DNA from: Acanthamoeba lenticulata
Taxonomy: Eukaryota > Discosea > Longamoebia > Acanthamoebidae
NCBI GenBank assembly: GCA_002179805.1
Contig: NAVB01000114.1
Location: 1-18,953 of the forward strand
DNA length: 18,953 nt
Reading direction: 5' to 3'
Of the stretch, positions 1 through 9,600 are shown piece after piece. Both the position numbers and the translations under genes were made by a program. The notes under the pieces were generated by a model that was given only the letters and a program-made list of their open reading frames with translations, was not told where the DNA came from and did no database searches. Position 1 is the stretch's first letter. Every line of letters starts with the position of its first letter.

Positions 1-62
1 CCCCCCCCCCCGGTCAACGTAAGTTCATGATGAGAGGAATGTAACATGGAAAGAGGCCGCAC

Positions 63-2031
63 CTTGGGCCTGACCGTGCGCGTGGGCTTTACGTAGGGCC
101 GTGGTGGCCGTTTGCGCTTGCTCCCGTCCGCGGGCGACTGCGACACCGACGCCAAAGTGAGCGGACCCACTTGAGAGGGAGAGAGAGAGAGATCGGGGAA
201 GGGGGAGAAGCTGCTTACCTGCAGGCAGTCGCCCGGGGCGACGCCTGACGGGGGCCCGGCGGGCGCGGCCATGATCACTCCGGGCGAGGCCAGGCCCATC
301 GCCGGATAGCCGACCGGCACGCCCATCGCAGCGGAGGTGGCACTGACTGGGGTCGACGGTGGCCCGCGCATGGACGTAGCCGGGCCCGTGGACGCGGCCG
401 TGGTGGTGGTCGTCGGGGTGGGGCCGCTCATCATGGTCGATGTCGCGGGCGTCATGACGGGCGTGCTGCCCGTGGACGATGGCAGCGAGATGCTCGGGCC
501 GCCGCGTGGGGAAGTCGCGGTGGACGGCGCCGAGGAGACCATCGCCATGGGCGCCTGCTGGCCCATCATCGGCATCGCGCCATACGGCCTGTCATAAGGA
601 GCGCGGTCAGCCTAAGAAGAGGCACCAGAGGCGGATTAGATGACGAAAACGACGACGTACGTGAGCATGGAGACGGGCGACATGGGCATGGCCATGGTCG
701 GATAGGACATGGACATGGGCATCATGGACATGGCGCCCGGGTAGGCCATGGACATGGGCACCATCTGCATGCCCATCGAGGTGGGCATCCACGTGAAGGG
801 CATGGCGCCCATGCCCATGGGAGAGACGCCCATGCCCATGCCCATCCCGACGCCCATGCCCATCGGGGGGACGGCGGCCATGGACATCGGCATGCCCGCC
901 ATGGCCGGCATGGCCATCGCTGCCATGCCCGACATTCCTGGCATTCCAGCCATGCTCATTCCAGGCATGCCTGTCCCTCCTTCACGTGAGCGTCGGCCCG
1001 AAGAAGAAGAAGAAACGAAGCTCAAATGTACCCATCATGTAGCCCATCTGGGGGAAGCTCTTCATCATCATCTGCAGGTTGGAGAGAGACGACGAGTTGG
1101 AGGAGGAGCTCTGCGCCACCAAAACGGAGGAGGATGAGGAAGAGGACGAGGAAGACGGCGACGTGGGCGGCGACGGCGCGGCCGACGAGGTCGGGACCAT
1201 GATCGACGCGGCCGCCGAAGAGGAGTAGGAGAGGGAAGACGCGGGCGATGAAGCCGAGTACGGCGACTGCACCGACGACGAAGGCGACGAGGGCGCCGAC
1301 GAGGCCGATGGCGTGCCTGGCGACATCATGCCCTCCGCCATTGGGCCGGTAGACATGTGCGAAGGCGCCGACATCGTCGTCGGCGTCGGCGCGGGCCAGC
1401 CGGAAGACGACAAAATCATCGCGGCAGACATGGGCTGTCCGAGACCTGTCGACGAAGGCGGCGAGTTTGTCGTCGACGCCTCCGACGGCGTGCTTGTGTT
1501 GCCACCGATGCCGGCAGTGGTGGGATTGCCGGACGCCGACGCGGGAGCCGAGGACACGGGCGAGGCCGCGACCGAGAAGGACGAGGCAAAGCTGGTCGAC
1601 GACAGAAACGGCATCGACGAGGCCGCCGTCGAGGCCGCCAGCGACGAGGACGTCGACAAGGAGGAGGGCGAGAAGGGTGAAGAGACGGACAAGAAGGGTG
1701 GGAACGGTGAGGACGCGGACGGCGTCCCGGAGGACGACAGCGCCGACGCCGAGAACGAGGTTGAGAGCCCCGAGGACGGCGTGGAGGCGGCCGTAGGTGG
1801 GGAGGTGAACAGGTAGGAGGAGGGGGTGTGCGGCAGGCTCAGCGTGAGCGAGGACGACGAGGAGGAGAGCGACAGCGGCGGCATGCTGCTGGTCGGTGTG
1901 GCGAGGCCAGAAGATGTCGACGAAGATGACGCGGAAAACGGTGTGCTTGGGGCCGGCGAGGCCGCGGCGCCGCCGAAGGAGGCCGAGGGCACAGGGGGCG
2001 GTGTAGAGGAGGGGAAGAACGAGGAGGGCAT
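63..2031 (-). CDS. Ser/Pro/Thr/Met-rich low-complexity protein, 5' part (runs off left edge)
   Basis: I do not recognise a family. Exons read on the minus strand as 2031-1032, 970-657, 611-219 and 137-63, giving about 594 residues before a donor (GTGCGG) whose intron leaves the window. The first ~330 residues are Ser/Pro/Ala/Thr-rich with a run of ten serines. The next exon is a methionine-rich block of GMPGM/MGMGM type. The third is Met/Thr/Pro-rich, and the fourth contains KRKRPPRP, which looks like a nuclear localisation signal. The first intron boundary (G|GTACAT...ACAG|GC) restores the Met-rich frame exactly. The second donor is weak (GTCGTC). The ATG at 2031 is the first in this frame, but an upstream coding exon cannot be excluded. 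The basic motif suggests a disordered nuclear or transcription-related protein; that is inference. Confidence 0.6.
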
Positions 2032-2169
2032 CGAGGCAACGGAGGAGGAACCCGGCGGAAGCGTCGGCAAAGGCCCACTGCCCGCAGCTCCCGTGCTCCC
2101 CTGCCGCCTCTGCCATGTCGACCAAACGCTCGGTGTCAACCACCAACCTTCATTCTTTGGGTATAATTG

Positions 2170-2635
2170 ATACGCAAGCGCTGGAGAAAGCGAGGCAATG
2201 AAGGGAAAGGTACCAGAAGAGCTCGTTTTTCGATCCGGTTCCTTCGTGATTCATTCTGTTGCGTATAAAAATCAATTTTTAGATTTAGAAATGGGCAAAC
2301 GGATTTGGAGACAGGTCCAAATCGTTGCAACGTTTGGCAAGAGCTAAAGCGTGCAAGAGAGGGATGAGCAAGCTTAGGAAAGATGAAGGCAGGGCGCGCG
2401 TGCCATCAAATAAATCACAGGAAGGGCGCAGGGCCAACGAGGACCGAACGGAAAGCGCAATACCGCGTTCACTCAAAGGGGCGTAGCCCTACTGCTGTCT
2501 CCTCTCCACCAATCCACTCGCTGGATTCACCGAAACGCCGGTTAACAGAAGCATGGCCGGTTCTTGTCCGGTTTTTGGGTTTCCTGGCAACGCGCATATG
2601 TTTTTTTAAAAAATATTTCTTTATCTGGCTTGCGT
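2170..2635. other. Intergenic: RPAC1 3' flank and leader of the Ser/Met-rich gene
   Basis: Both neighbours are transcribed leftward, so this stretch must hold the RPAC1 3' flank and the promoter and leader of the low-complexity gene. It is more AT-rich than the flanking genes, with T/A runs at 2601-2620. I see no convincing coding exon, RNA gene or canonical AATAAA on the minus strand. Confidence 0.5.
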
Positions 2636-4300
2636 TCAGGCCGACGTCTGCTCGGCGTTGAGGGCATCAAGCTCGGCGAGCACGGTCTGACACTTGGCCA
2701 TGAACACCTTGACGGCTTCCTCGAATAAGACGTTGGGCGGGAGAATGCCAGTCGACTCAATTGAGACTGAAAGCGGAGGATCAGACACAGTCCACAAATG
2801 AAGCTGCATGCACTGGAAGAACGAGGAGGTACAGATAAAATGGTCCTTGACCCTGAGCAGTTTGATCTTCTTGTCCCAGCCCTCTTCTCGGATGCACTCT
2901 CTGCACATGGTGCAGTTTCGCTGGTTCTTGACGTACGCCTTACCTGTGTACGGAGGTGCAGAGTGTGAGCGGCAACACGTACGCAAAGCTCTAAGCCTTT
3001 CACATACCACTGTCCTCGATGTCGAAAACGTTCATGGGGCACTTGGCCACCAACTTCTTGGCCTCCGCACCCTTGAACTCGTGATGCAGTTGGATATCGG
3101 GAAGCAATCTGTCATGGTAAATGGTCAGATCAACGCGAGGGCATGCCCAAGCCAGCCAGGAGGCGGCCTCGTACCGGTAGTAGGCCGTCGACACTGGCGA
3201 CCACTTGGCGTGCTCCTTGCCTTCACCCTTGGCACAGCGACACTCCACCTCGATGCTCTGATTGGAGGGGAGACACATAATGAGTCATGACTTCCCGTGT
3301 CCTGGCCCAGAAAGGGGAAGCCCGACTTACCTGACCGGGTCGCAGCTTGGCGATGAGGATGTCGTCATACACTGGTCGCGGTGGATCATCGGCAAAGAGT
3401 TCCGCTTGTGCGCCCACGGGCTCCCAGATCAGGTCCCGCGAGTAAACTACGAATTCACCCAGCAAACACGCCAACTGGCGCGATCAAGATATGCTCACTC
3501 ATCGAGGCGAGCTTGAGGAAATACCTTTGGAGTTCTCGTAGGCCTCCTCCGGATTCTGAGGGTTCGGGTTGGACGAGCGAGTGCACGTGACACTCAGCTT
3601 GAAGACCAGTGTCGTCTCATCAGTCTCCTCCTCGCCGGCTGCATTGCCATGAAGCGGATGGTCAGAGTGAGAAAAGCAATTGGGGAGAAGACGAGGAAAG
3701 GAGGCCGCACGTTGTTTGAACTCGAACTTGCGCGGGTCGACTTTGATGGGAATGAGGCCCAAGCGGTGGGCTAGCACCTCATCCTGAATGATGGAGGTGT
3801 TGTTGTGTATCCACACGTGCTCGATAGCCATGGTGGGGATCTCTGAGAGGAGGATGCGTCGGAACGCGTTGGCCACGGGCGCGTCAACGCCAATAAGATC
3901 GAACACGAGCAGGCCGTCCTTGGGCTTGTAGTCAATAATCTTGATCTTTAGGTTGGCCATCAGGTCATTGATGTCGAACTTGTTATCCACTCCAAGAGAT
4001 TGGTAGGTATCGGACGCAAACGAAGTGCCCGGCTGCAGATTGGTAACTTTAGTGAGCAAAGACACTCACGATTTGATGAAGATCGGAACAATTATAAAGG
4101 CGGAAAGTGCTAATTCTTCCTTCCATGATGCAATCCCACCCAACAGCGGCTTGAAGCTGCATTATGGCAAAAGTGCTGGATTGCCAACAGGAAAATCGTG
4201 CACGATTACGTACGTAAATGGGAGCGGGATTCGTAAAGCCAACGCGGGTCTTCTTTTCATGAAGATGGTCGGGCAGCGTTCCTTTCTTCTTACTCGACAT
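2636..4300 (-). CDS. POLR1C: DNA-directed RNA polymerases I and III subunit RPAC1 (AC40)
   Basis: This is the alpha-like subunit shared by RNA polymerases I and III; with AC19 it forms the assembly platform equivalent to the bacterial alpha dimer. Eight exons on the minus strand: 4300-4214, 4032-3711, 3638-3525, 3446-3331, 3257-3175, 3108-3008, 2943-2833 and 2766-2636. They sum to 1065 bases, or 354 residues, close to human RPAC1 (about 346). Family hallmarks are [57 protein letters not shown], and [11 protein letters not shown] near the C-terminus; each splice restores one of these blocks. The start MSSKKKG has its ATG at 4300. Residues 264, 285, 288 and 291 are cysteines arranged as CP...CxxCxxC, the archaeal Rpo3 Fe-S cluster pattern. 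The gene is divergent from the tRNA and MED20 genes. Confidence 0.95.
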
Positions 4301-4443
4301 TGTGTGGGATTGCGACAAAAGAATGTGGATCACGTCCGGAAACCTCTCCGCGCCGAAGAGTGTGCTTTGCTTTTCTTCTTTGTTTCTCTCAAGACTTGTG
4401 TTTAATGATTGAGGCTGTTGACGTTTCTTTACAATGATAAGCT

Positions 4444-4516
4444 GGGGATGTAGCTCACATGGTAGAGCGAATGCTTTGCATGCATTAGGTAGCGGGATCG
4501 ATACCCGTCATCTCCA
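4444..4516 (+). tRNA. tRNA-Ala (anticodon UGC)
   Basis: This is a 73-base cloverleaf with no intron. The acceptor stem GGGGATG/CATCTCC contains the G3-U70 wobble that is the main alanine identity element. The D stem is GCTC/GAGC. The anticodon stem AATGC/GCATT is fully paired around the loop TTTGCAT, giving anticodon TGC. The T arm is GCGGG-ATCGATA-CCCGT and the discriminator base is A. The internal A box (TAGCTCACATGG) and B box (GGGATCGATACCC) are present. It lies in the short gap between divergent RPAC1 and MED20. Confidence 0.96.
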
Positions 4517-4520
4517 ATTC

Positions 4521-4524
4521 TTTT
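4521..4524 (+). terminator. RNA polymerase III T-run terminator of tRNA-Ala
   Basis: A TTTT run starts four bases after the discriminator base of the tRNA, the usual minimal Pol III termination signal. Confidence 0.7.
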
Positions 4525-4593
4525 GCTCTCCACCGCTATTCTGTTGCACAGTTTATGTGCGGCCGTGTTTCTTTTTTGCGATAGTTGAAGAAC

Positions 4594-5668
4594 ATGGGCG
4601 TCAAGTGGTATGTTGCGCGCCGATTTGCCCAAGGTTGCGCTATTTCTCACTTGGCCAACTTCTGGTGCAGCTTGATTCCGTACAGGGAGCAGGCAGATGC
4701 TCAAGCGACCACAGAGCTGAAAGAACGGATTACAAAGCGCCTTCACGGGCGGAAGCTGGGGCGATGGAACCTCACCTGCACACTTTACCTCCACTCTGCC
4801 GCCGGAATGCTCCTTGCTCCAGGTACCTTTGCGCACTGCTTCCCATCTATTGCAGCGGTCTCAGGTTCGCTTTCGTGCAGACGGGTCGGAGATGGCTAAA
4901 GAACAGATCTATCTGCTGAAGGAAGACAACTTGGTACACTTTATGCGGCCTTGATTCGTCTTAGTGAGTGGTGGAGCATTACCAACCATTTCGACTGCAT
5001 TTCACCACAAGGAGGGGGACCGTGCCGCAAGCAAGTGCTGTCTGATGGCACAGAACACCGTCATCGAAGCGGGGCTGGAGATGGAGCAGATCCTCGAAAA
5101 GATCAAGCTCTACCACCCGCGGCAGACTGTCAGCATCCGCGTATGCCTTGCGTGCTCCATTAATCAGCTCGCTCGGCTGCCCTCTCACGCCGACGCGCTC
5201 GTTCGTTGGGGCGGCCGTGCAGGGCATGCAATACGAAGTGGGCGACTTTGTGGTGAAGGTGGGCTCCATCATGCTGGGCGATACAACGCGTGGCATCCTG
5301 CTCGAGGTGCCTCCTCCCCTCCTCCTCCTCAAGAAGCAGGGCTGACGGTGGGACCACACCATCACCCCCGCCACGACCAGGTGGAGTACCGGCCCTGCAT
5401 GATCCCCAACGGTTGTGCGCAGATCCTGCACAGCTTCATTGGCAACTTGGGACCCTTCAACCCTCCGTTCGCCTCTACGATCAACTACAACTATGCCGGG
5501 GCACGTGCTGGCCCTCCCCACTCATTCTGTATGGAGCTTCATGGCCCTAACATGCGCACGGCTGGGACTACTGATGAAAAGGTGTCGCTACCACGGCTCT
5601 ACTCGCCGCAACACACGGCCGTCCAGTACGTGCGGCTCTTCCAGAACCTCAAGTACTTCAAGTCTTAG
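4594..5668 (+). CDS. MED20: Mediator complex subunit 20 (MED20/TRFP-like)
   Basis: This head-module subunit of Mediator bridges activators and RNA polymerase II. My exons are 4594-4607, 4671-4822, 4881-4933, 5012-5140, 5223-5306 and 5381-5668, totalling 720 bases or 239 residues. The start MGVK followed by a GTATGT donor and a Cys codon across the junction matches the family's MGVxC opening. The diagnostic core is GMQYEVGDFVVKVGSIMLGD, then RGILLE|VEYRPCMIPN, and the C-terminal TAVQYVRLFQNLKYF. The 4881-4933 exon and the 4934-5011 intron are uncertain: the frame is open across the junction except for one TGA at 4952, and an alternative acceptor at 4964 joined directly to the 4822 donor also keeps frame. 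The protein is about 25 residues longer than human MED20 because of an extra stretch before the C-terminal helix. Confidence 0.85.
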
Positions 5669-5724
5669 CCGCGCTTCGCGTTGTTTGTTAGGAATGGCCG
5701 TGTTAAAACACAAAAATACACAAA

Positions 5725-5730
5725 AATAAA
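5725..5730 (+). promoter_or_regulatory. Candidate polyadenylation signal of MED20
   Basis: AATAAA lies 57 bases after the MED20 stop and only about 30 bases before the next ATG. The MED20 3' end and the RidA-gene leader must therefore overlap or nearly touch. The whole 5700-5760 stretch is strikingly A-rich. Confidence 0.45.
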
Positions 5731-5760
5731 AATCTCAAAAAGAAGACCAAAAACCACAAG

Positions 5761-6603
5761 ATGAGAAGGGCAGCGTCCGCAGCACGTATTTGCTCCTCGA
5801 GATTGACTTTGCCATCGTTTGCCAGTGGCGCGGCAAGGACACTGGCCACCAGTCCCAACGCACCCGCCAAACAGCGCCCCACGAAGGCCAAGGTCGCGAA
5901 GACTTCTGGCGGGGTGGTCAGTACTGCACAGGCACCAGCCGCCATTGGCCCCTACTCTCAGGCTGTGGTGGCCCAGGGTCCCTTCCTCTTCGTTAGCGGC
6001 TGCATTGGCCTTGACCCGAAGGTGCTGAGAATCTTTCTGCAGCTCTCCTTTGCAGCGTGCAGGGCTCACTACGCGGGGGTGTTGTGGCGTACAGACGATG
6101 GACTTCACCGGCACTGACGTGGCCACCCAGACCGAGCAAGTGATGCGCAACATGGGGGCCATTCTGGAGGCCGGCGGCTGCACCTTTGCCGATGTGGCCA
6201 AGTGCACGATCCTCCTCACCGACATGAGCCACTTCTCGCTCGTCAATGAGGTGTACTCCAAGTGTGCGTCCTCTTCTCCACTCCACGTGATGTAGTAAAG
6301 CAGCTGAACCTGCAGACACGCACAGACTTCCCATCCAACCCGCCAGCGCGTGCGACGTTCGCCACCAACGGGCTGCCAAAGGGCGCGCTGGTCGAGATCG
6401 AGTGTGTCGCCTCGATTCCCGCCCAGGCGAGCAAGGCCACGCGTAAGACCGCCACAAAGGCCATGTCACGTGGTGGGGCGAAGAAGGGCGTGGAGGCCAA
6501 GGAGCAGGACGAAACGCCCGTCGAGGCGAAAACCGATGCTGAGGCCGATGCCGAGGCCGAGGCCATCGTGCGGATGATGGGGCTATGCAAACGCACGATT
6601 TAA
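5761..6603 (+). CDS. RidA/YjgF family 2-iminobutanoate/2-iminopropanoate deaminase, probably mitochondrial
   Basis: RidA enzymes hydrolyse reactive enamine/imine intermediates released by PLP enzymes such as threonine dehydratase. Exons 5761-6021, 6095-6263 and 6326-6603 sum to 708 bases, or 235 residues. Residues 1-30 (MRRAASAARICSSRLTLPSF and onward) are Arg/Ser/Ala-rich without acids, like a mitochondrial presequence. The RidA domain spans about 52-175: APAAIGPYSQA near residue 60, LDPK|TMDFTGTDVATQT across intron 1, and VYSKY|FPSNPPARATF across intron 2. Arg152 and Glu167 correspond to E. coli RidA Arg105 and Glu120, with the same 15-residue spacing, so the substrate-binding site appears intact. 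Residues 176-235 form a Lys/Glu/Ala-rich tail not typical of the family. It converges on the NFXL1-like gene with a 57-base gap. Confidence 0.93.
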
Positions 6604-6660
6604 TGCAATCACTTTTTGTTCAGGGCCTCTCGTCTTCTCCTCAACAAGCGACTCAGCCCT

Positions 6661-9600
6661 TCAGTTGGCGCCCTTCTTCCGGCCCCACAGATTGACGTTA
6701 GCCAGCCGTCGCTTGGACTCATAGAAGTACCAGAGGACGTCCTCGTAGCCTGATGTAGTGCCCCCAATGAAACACCACGGGGTGGTCAGGTGCTGCTCAA
6801 GGCCAGCGCAAGCGCGGAAGAGCCGAGTCGCGTACCACGCCAGCCGCTCTGGATCGCGGCGGCCACGACGAGACCCACGAGGAGCACGAGCGCGGCGACG
6901 ATGAGGCCGACCTTGAGCCACCACCACCACTCAATGCCGCCGTTGCGGGCGTCGTCGCCCTCGCGCCACTTGGCGCTGGTGCGCTTGACCGCGGGCGCGG
7001 CCTTGCGGCGCCGGCCGCCGCTGGCCTGGCGCTCCTCCTCCTCGCGCGCCTTGCGCAGGCGCAGCTCCTCCTGCTTGATCCGCTCCTCCTCGAGCCGCTC
7101 GGCCTCCCGCTTGGCCCGGAGCTCCTCGCACTCGGGCGTGCAGGCCAGCAGCGCGTTCTCGGCCTGGGCCCGGCGGGCCGAGGCCTGCGACGACGACGCA
7201 GCGTCCTTGCGCAGGCGCAGCGTCCCGCGCCGCTCCTTCTCGCGCTGGACGTCCTCGCACACCCACTCCTCGCTTCGGTGCCCGCAGCCGCACCGCACCT
7301 TCATTCTCTTCTTGCACGTCCGCGCGTCCGGGCACGGGCCCTCGTGGCACACCGCCGGGCACAGGTGCTCGCAGTAGGGCAGGGGCTGCAGGCACTGGTG
7401 CCCGCACGAGAGGAGCGACGCCATGAGCCGCGGGTCGTGGGTCTGGTGGCACGACACGTAGATCGGCATCTTCTTGCAGTGGCACTTCTTCTTGAGCCTC
7501 TCGTCGCACGGCGCACAGTAGCCTGACACAAAGAAATAAATGAATAATTCAATTATAGGATTCAAATGAATATTGCACAAAATAATATGAAATAATAGCA
7601 ATGATTAAAAAACTTACCGGGGTGGCAGGGCTGAGTGCACGGATGGGCACAGGGCGGGTCTCGCGGCTTCTCGCATTGGGCTTCGCACTGGGTGCACTCG
7701 TCCTCGTGACTGCACGCCAGCGATGGTCAGCTCCACAGTCGTTAAGATGAGAGAAAGGAGGAATCAAAGGAAGGGGGAGGGGAGGGGGGAAGCGGACCTG
7801 TCGTCCGACTCCTCGACTTGGACCTCGACCACCACTCCGCGATCGTCTTCGATGAAACGACGGCGGCGCGTGATCACATGGCAGCCGCGGTCGCACTTGT
7901 GGTTGCCGCACTCGAGCGGGTTGTCGCATGGATCACCGCACGGGAACTCCTTCTTCGTGTGGCACGCCACGGCCCGCACCTGTTCCCGCGCCACAATCGA
8001 TTAGCGCCCGTCACGACGGGCGCTGGTGCCTGGAGGACGGGGCGGACGTGCCTGGTGTTGGCCCAGGCACAGGCGCTGGACGACGACGTCGCACGGCGGA
8101 CACGCGACGTCGTTGATGTCGATCGCCGGCAGGGGCGGCGGGCGGTAGTCCCTCTGCTTGGACTGCTTCTTGGTGAGCGGCACCGGAGGCGGGATCGGAT
8201 CGTGGCACGGCCTGCGCGTTCATCGATAAGTCACGACTCTCGGATCCGAGAGGAAGTGGAGAAGGACGTACAACGGGCACGGGTGGTCGCAGCCGGGGTG
8301 CTTGACGCCGCAGACCATCGTGCAGGGCGGGCACGGCCCAAAGTGGCACCGATGCGGCTGTCGTTGTGTTGCGTTGGTTCAAACTCTGCGGGTCAGCCGA
8401 GAGGACAAGTGCCCCAAAGAAGAGGACGAGAACGAGGACGAGAACGAAAAGCGTACTGCGCGGCGGGAGTGGTGGCAAGTGGGCGGGATCTTGCAGGCCT
8501 TGCGGCAGCGCGGCGGCTCGGTCCTCTTCTCGGCGCCGCAGGGGACCCGGATGACCGTGGCGAGGCAGTAGCAGCCGATGTCGACCATGATGGGGCAGGG
8601 CAGGCAGTTGCCCGGGTGGCACGCCGTCTCGCATCGGTGGTTCCTGCACGTCAGCTTGTTGTTGCACACCTGCGCACCGGACACATGCGAAAATGTGAGC
8701 GTTGTGTGTATGTGTGCGTGCGCGAGAGCCCAGCAGGCAATCAATTGGCTTCAGATCGGGGCTACGGACCTCGGGACACGGCGGGCAGTTCCGGAGGCAG
8801 CAACGCTTCTTGCACGGGTGCTTCCCGCAGTTCCGCATGCGCGAGCAGCGCCTGAGAAAGCGCCCGCGCGCTTCAGCAAACCAGGCCCCAAACATGCGAG
8901 CAGGGGAGAAGAGGGGCGGCGGAGCAACTGCGTACCGGTCGCAGATGAACTCCATATGGCATTGCATCTGCTTGCGCGTGCTGCCGCATTTGCAGGTCTT
9001 GTTCTGTGATGTGTGCCGCCCGGGATGAGCGATCGGTGGAGCGCGACAGGGGAATCAGGGGGCATGGCAGGCAATAAATAATGCGGCGTACGATGATCGT
9101 GCGACACGGCGGGCAATCCCCATCGTGGCATCGCTCTTCGCACCGATGCTTGCCGCATGCAAGGAACTGCGTGTTTCGCGACGATTTCCCCAGGGGTGAG
9201 CTCAGCACTGCTAGCAGGGGAAGGTGGGGGACAACGATGGTGGGCTCTTGAGGGTACCTTGTCGCACGTATCGCCGCAGGAGGGGACTTTGGCGGTGCAG
9301 GGCAAAGTCGACGACTGCTTGCCGCACTGTTCTCGGTCGAGGACCACAACACGAAAAGAAAGACGTATGAGGAACCGCTTCCAGGGAAGCAGCGGGGCGC
9401 AAAAAAGCAAGCAGGTACCGGACACGTGCGAGCGCCGGACTGCGGACACGGCCCACATGAGCCCGCGTGGCACACCTGCAACACCACCGAGGGCGCGCGG
9501 GGTCAGCGGGAGCCATCGTCGTCATCATGGCGTGTGAGAGTAGCGACACGGGGGCTCGAGAGCAAAGAGGGGCGGAGGGAAGTGCCTTCTCGCATTTGTG

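Noticed and set aside
1..12. Poly-C run at the left edge, with G runs at 12081-12090 and near 18610-18620
   Set aside because: All three lie inside introns and are probably simple homopolymer or pyrimidine-tract sequence, with possible length error in sequencing.
748..1137. Plus-strand Met-rich ORF opposite the Met-rich exon
   Set aside because: It exists only because CATG repeats are self-complementary. It is not flanked by usable splice sites in frame, while the minus-strand reading joins both neighbouring exons.
1313..2170. Plus-strand acidic ORFs (Glu/Asp/Gly/Ala-rich)
   Set aside because: They are the antisense of the Ser/Pro-rich exon; TCG/TCC serine codons read as CGA/GGA and GAC/GAG frames on the other strand. 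No domain or conserved motif is visible.
2262..2270. TATAAAAA sequence
   Set aside because: On the plus strand it points to the 3' end of RPAC1, which is transcribed the other way, and no plus-strand gene begins there.
8421..8448. Tandem GAGGACGAGAAC units on the plus strand
   Set aside because: They lie inside an NFXL1 intron and read as a pyrimidine tract on the transcribed minus strand. Only two copies are present, so this is not a meaningful array.
7818..8855. 345-residue plus-strand ORF across the NFXL1-like gene
   Set aside because: It is antisense to several Cys-rich exons and their introns, has an Arg/Ala-rich composition typical of a GC-rich shadow frame, and shows no recognisable domain.
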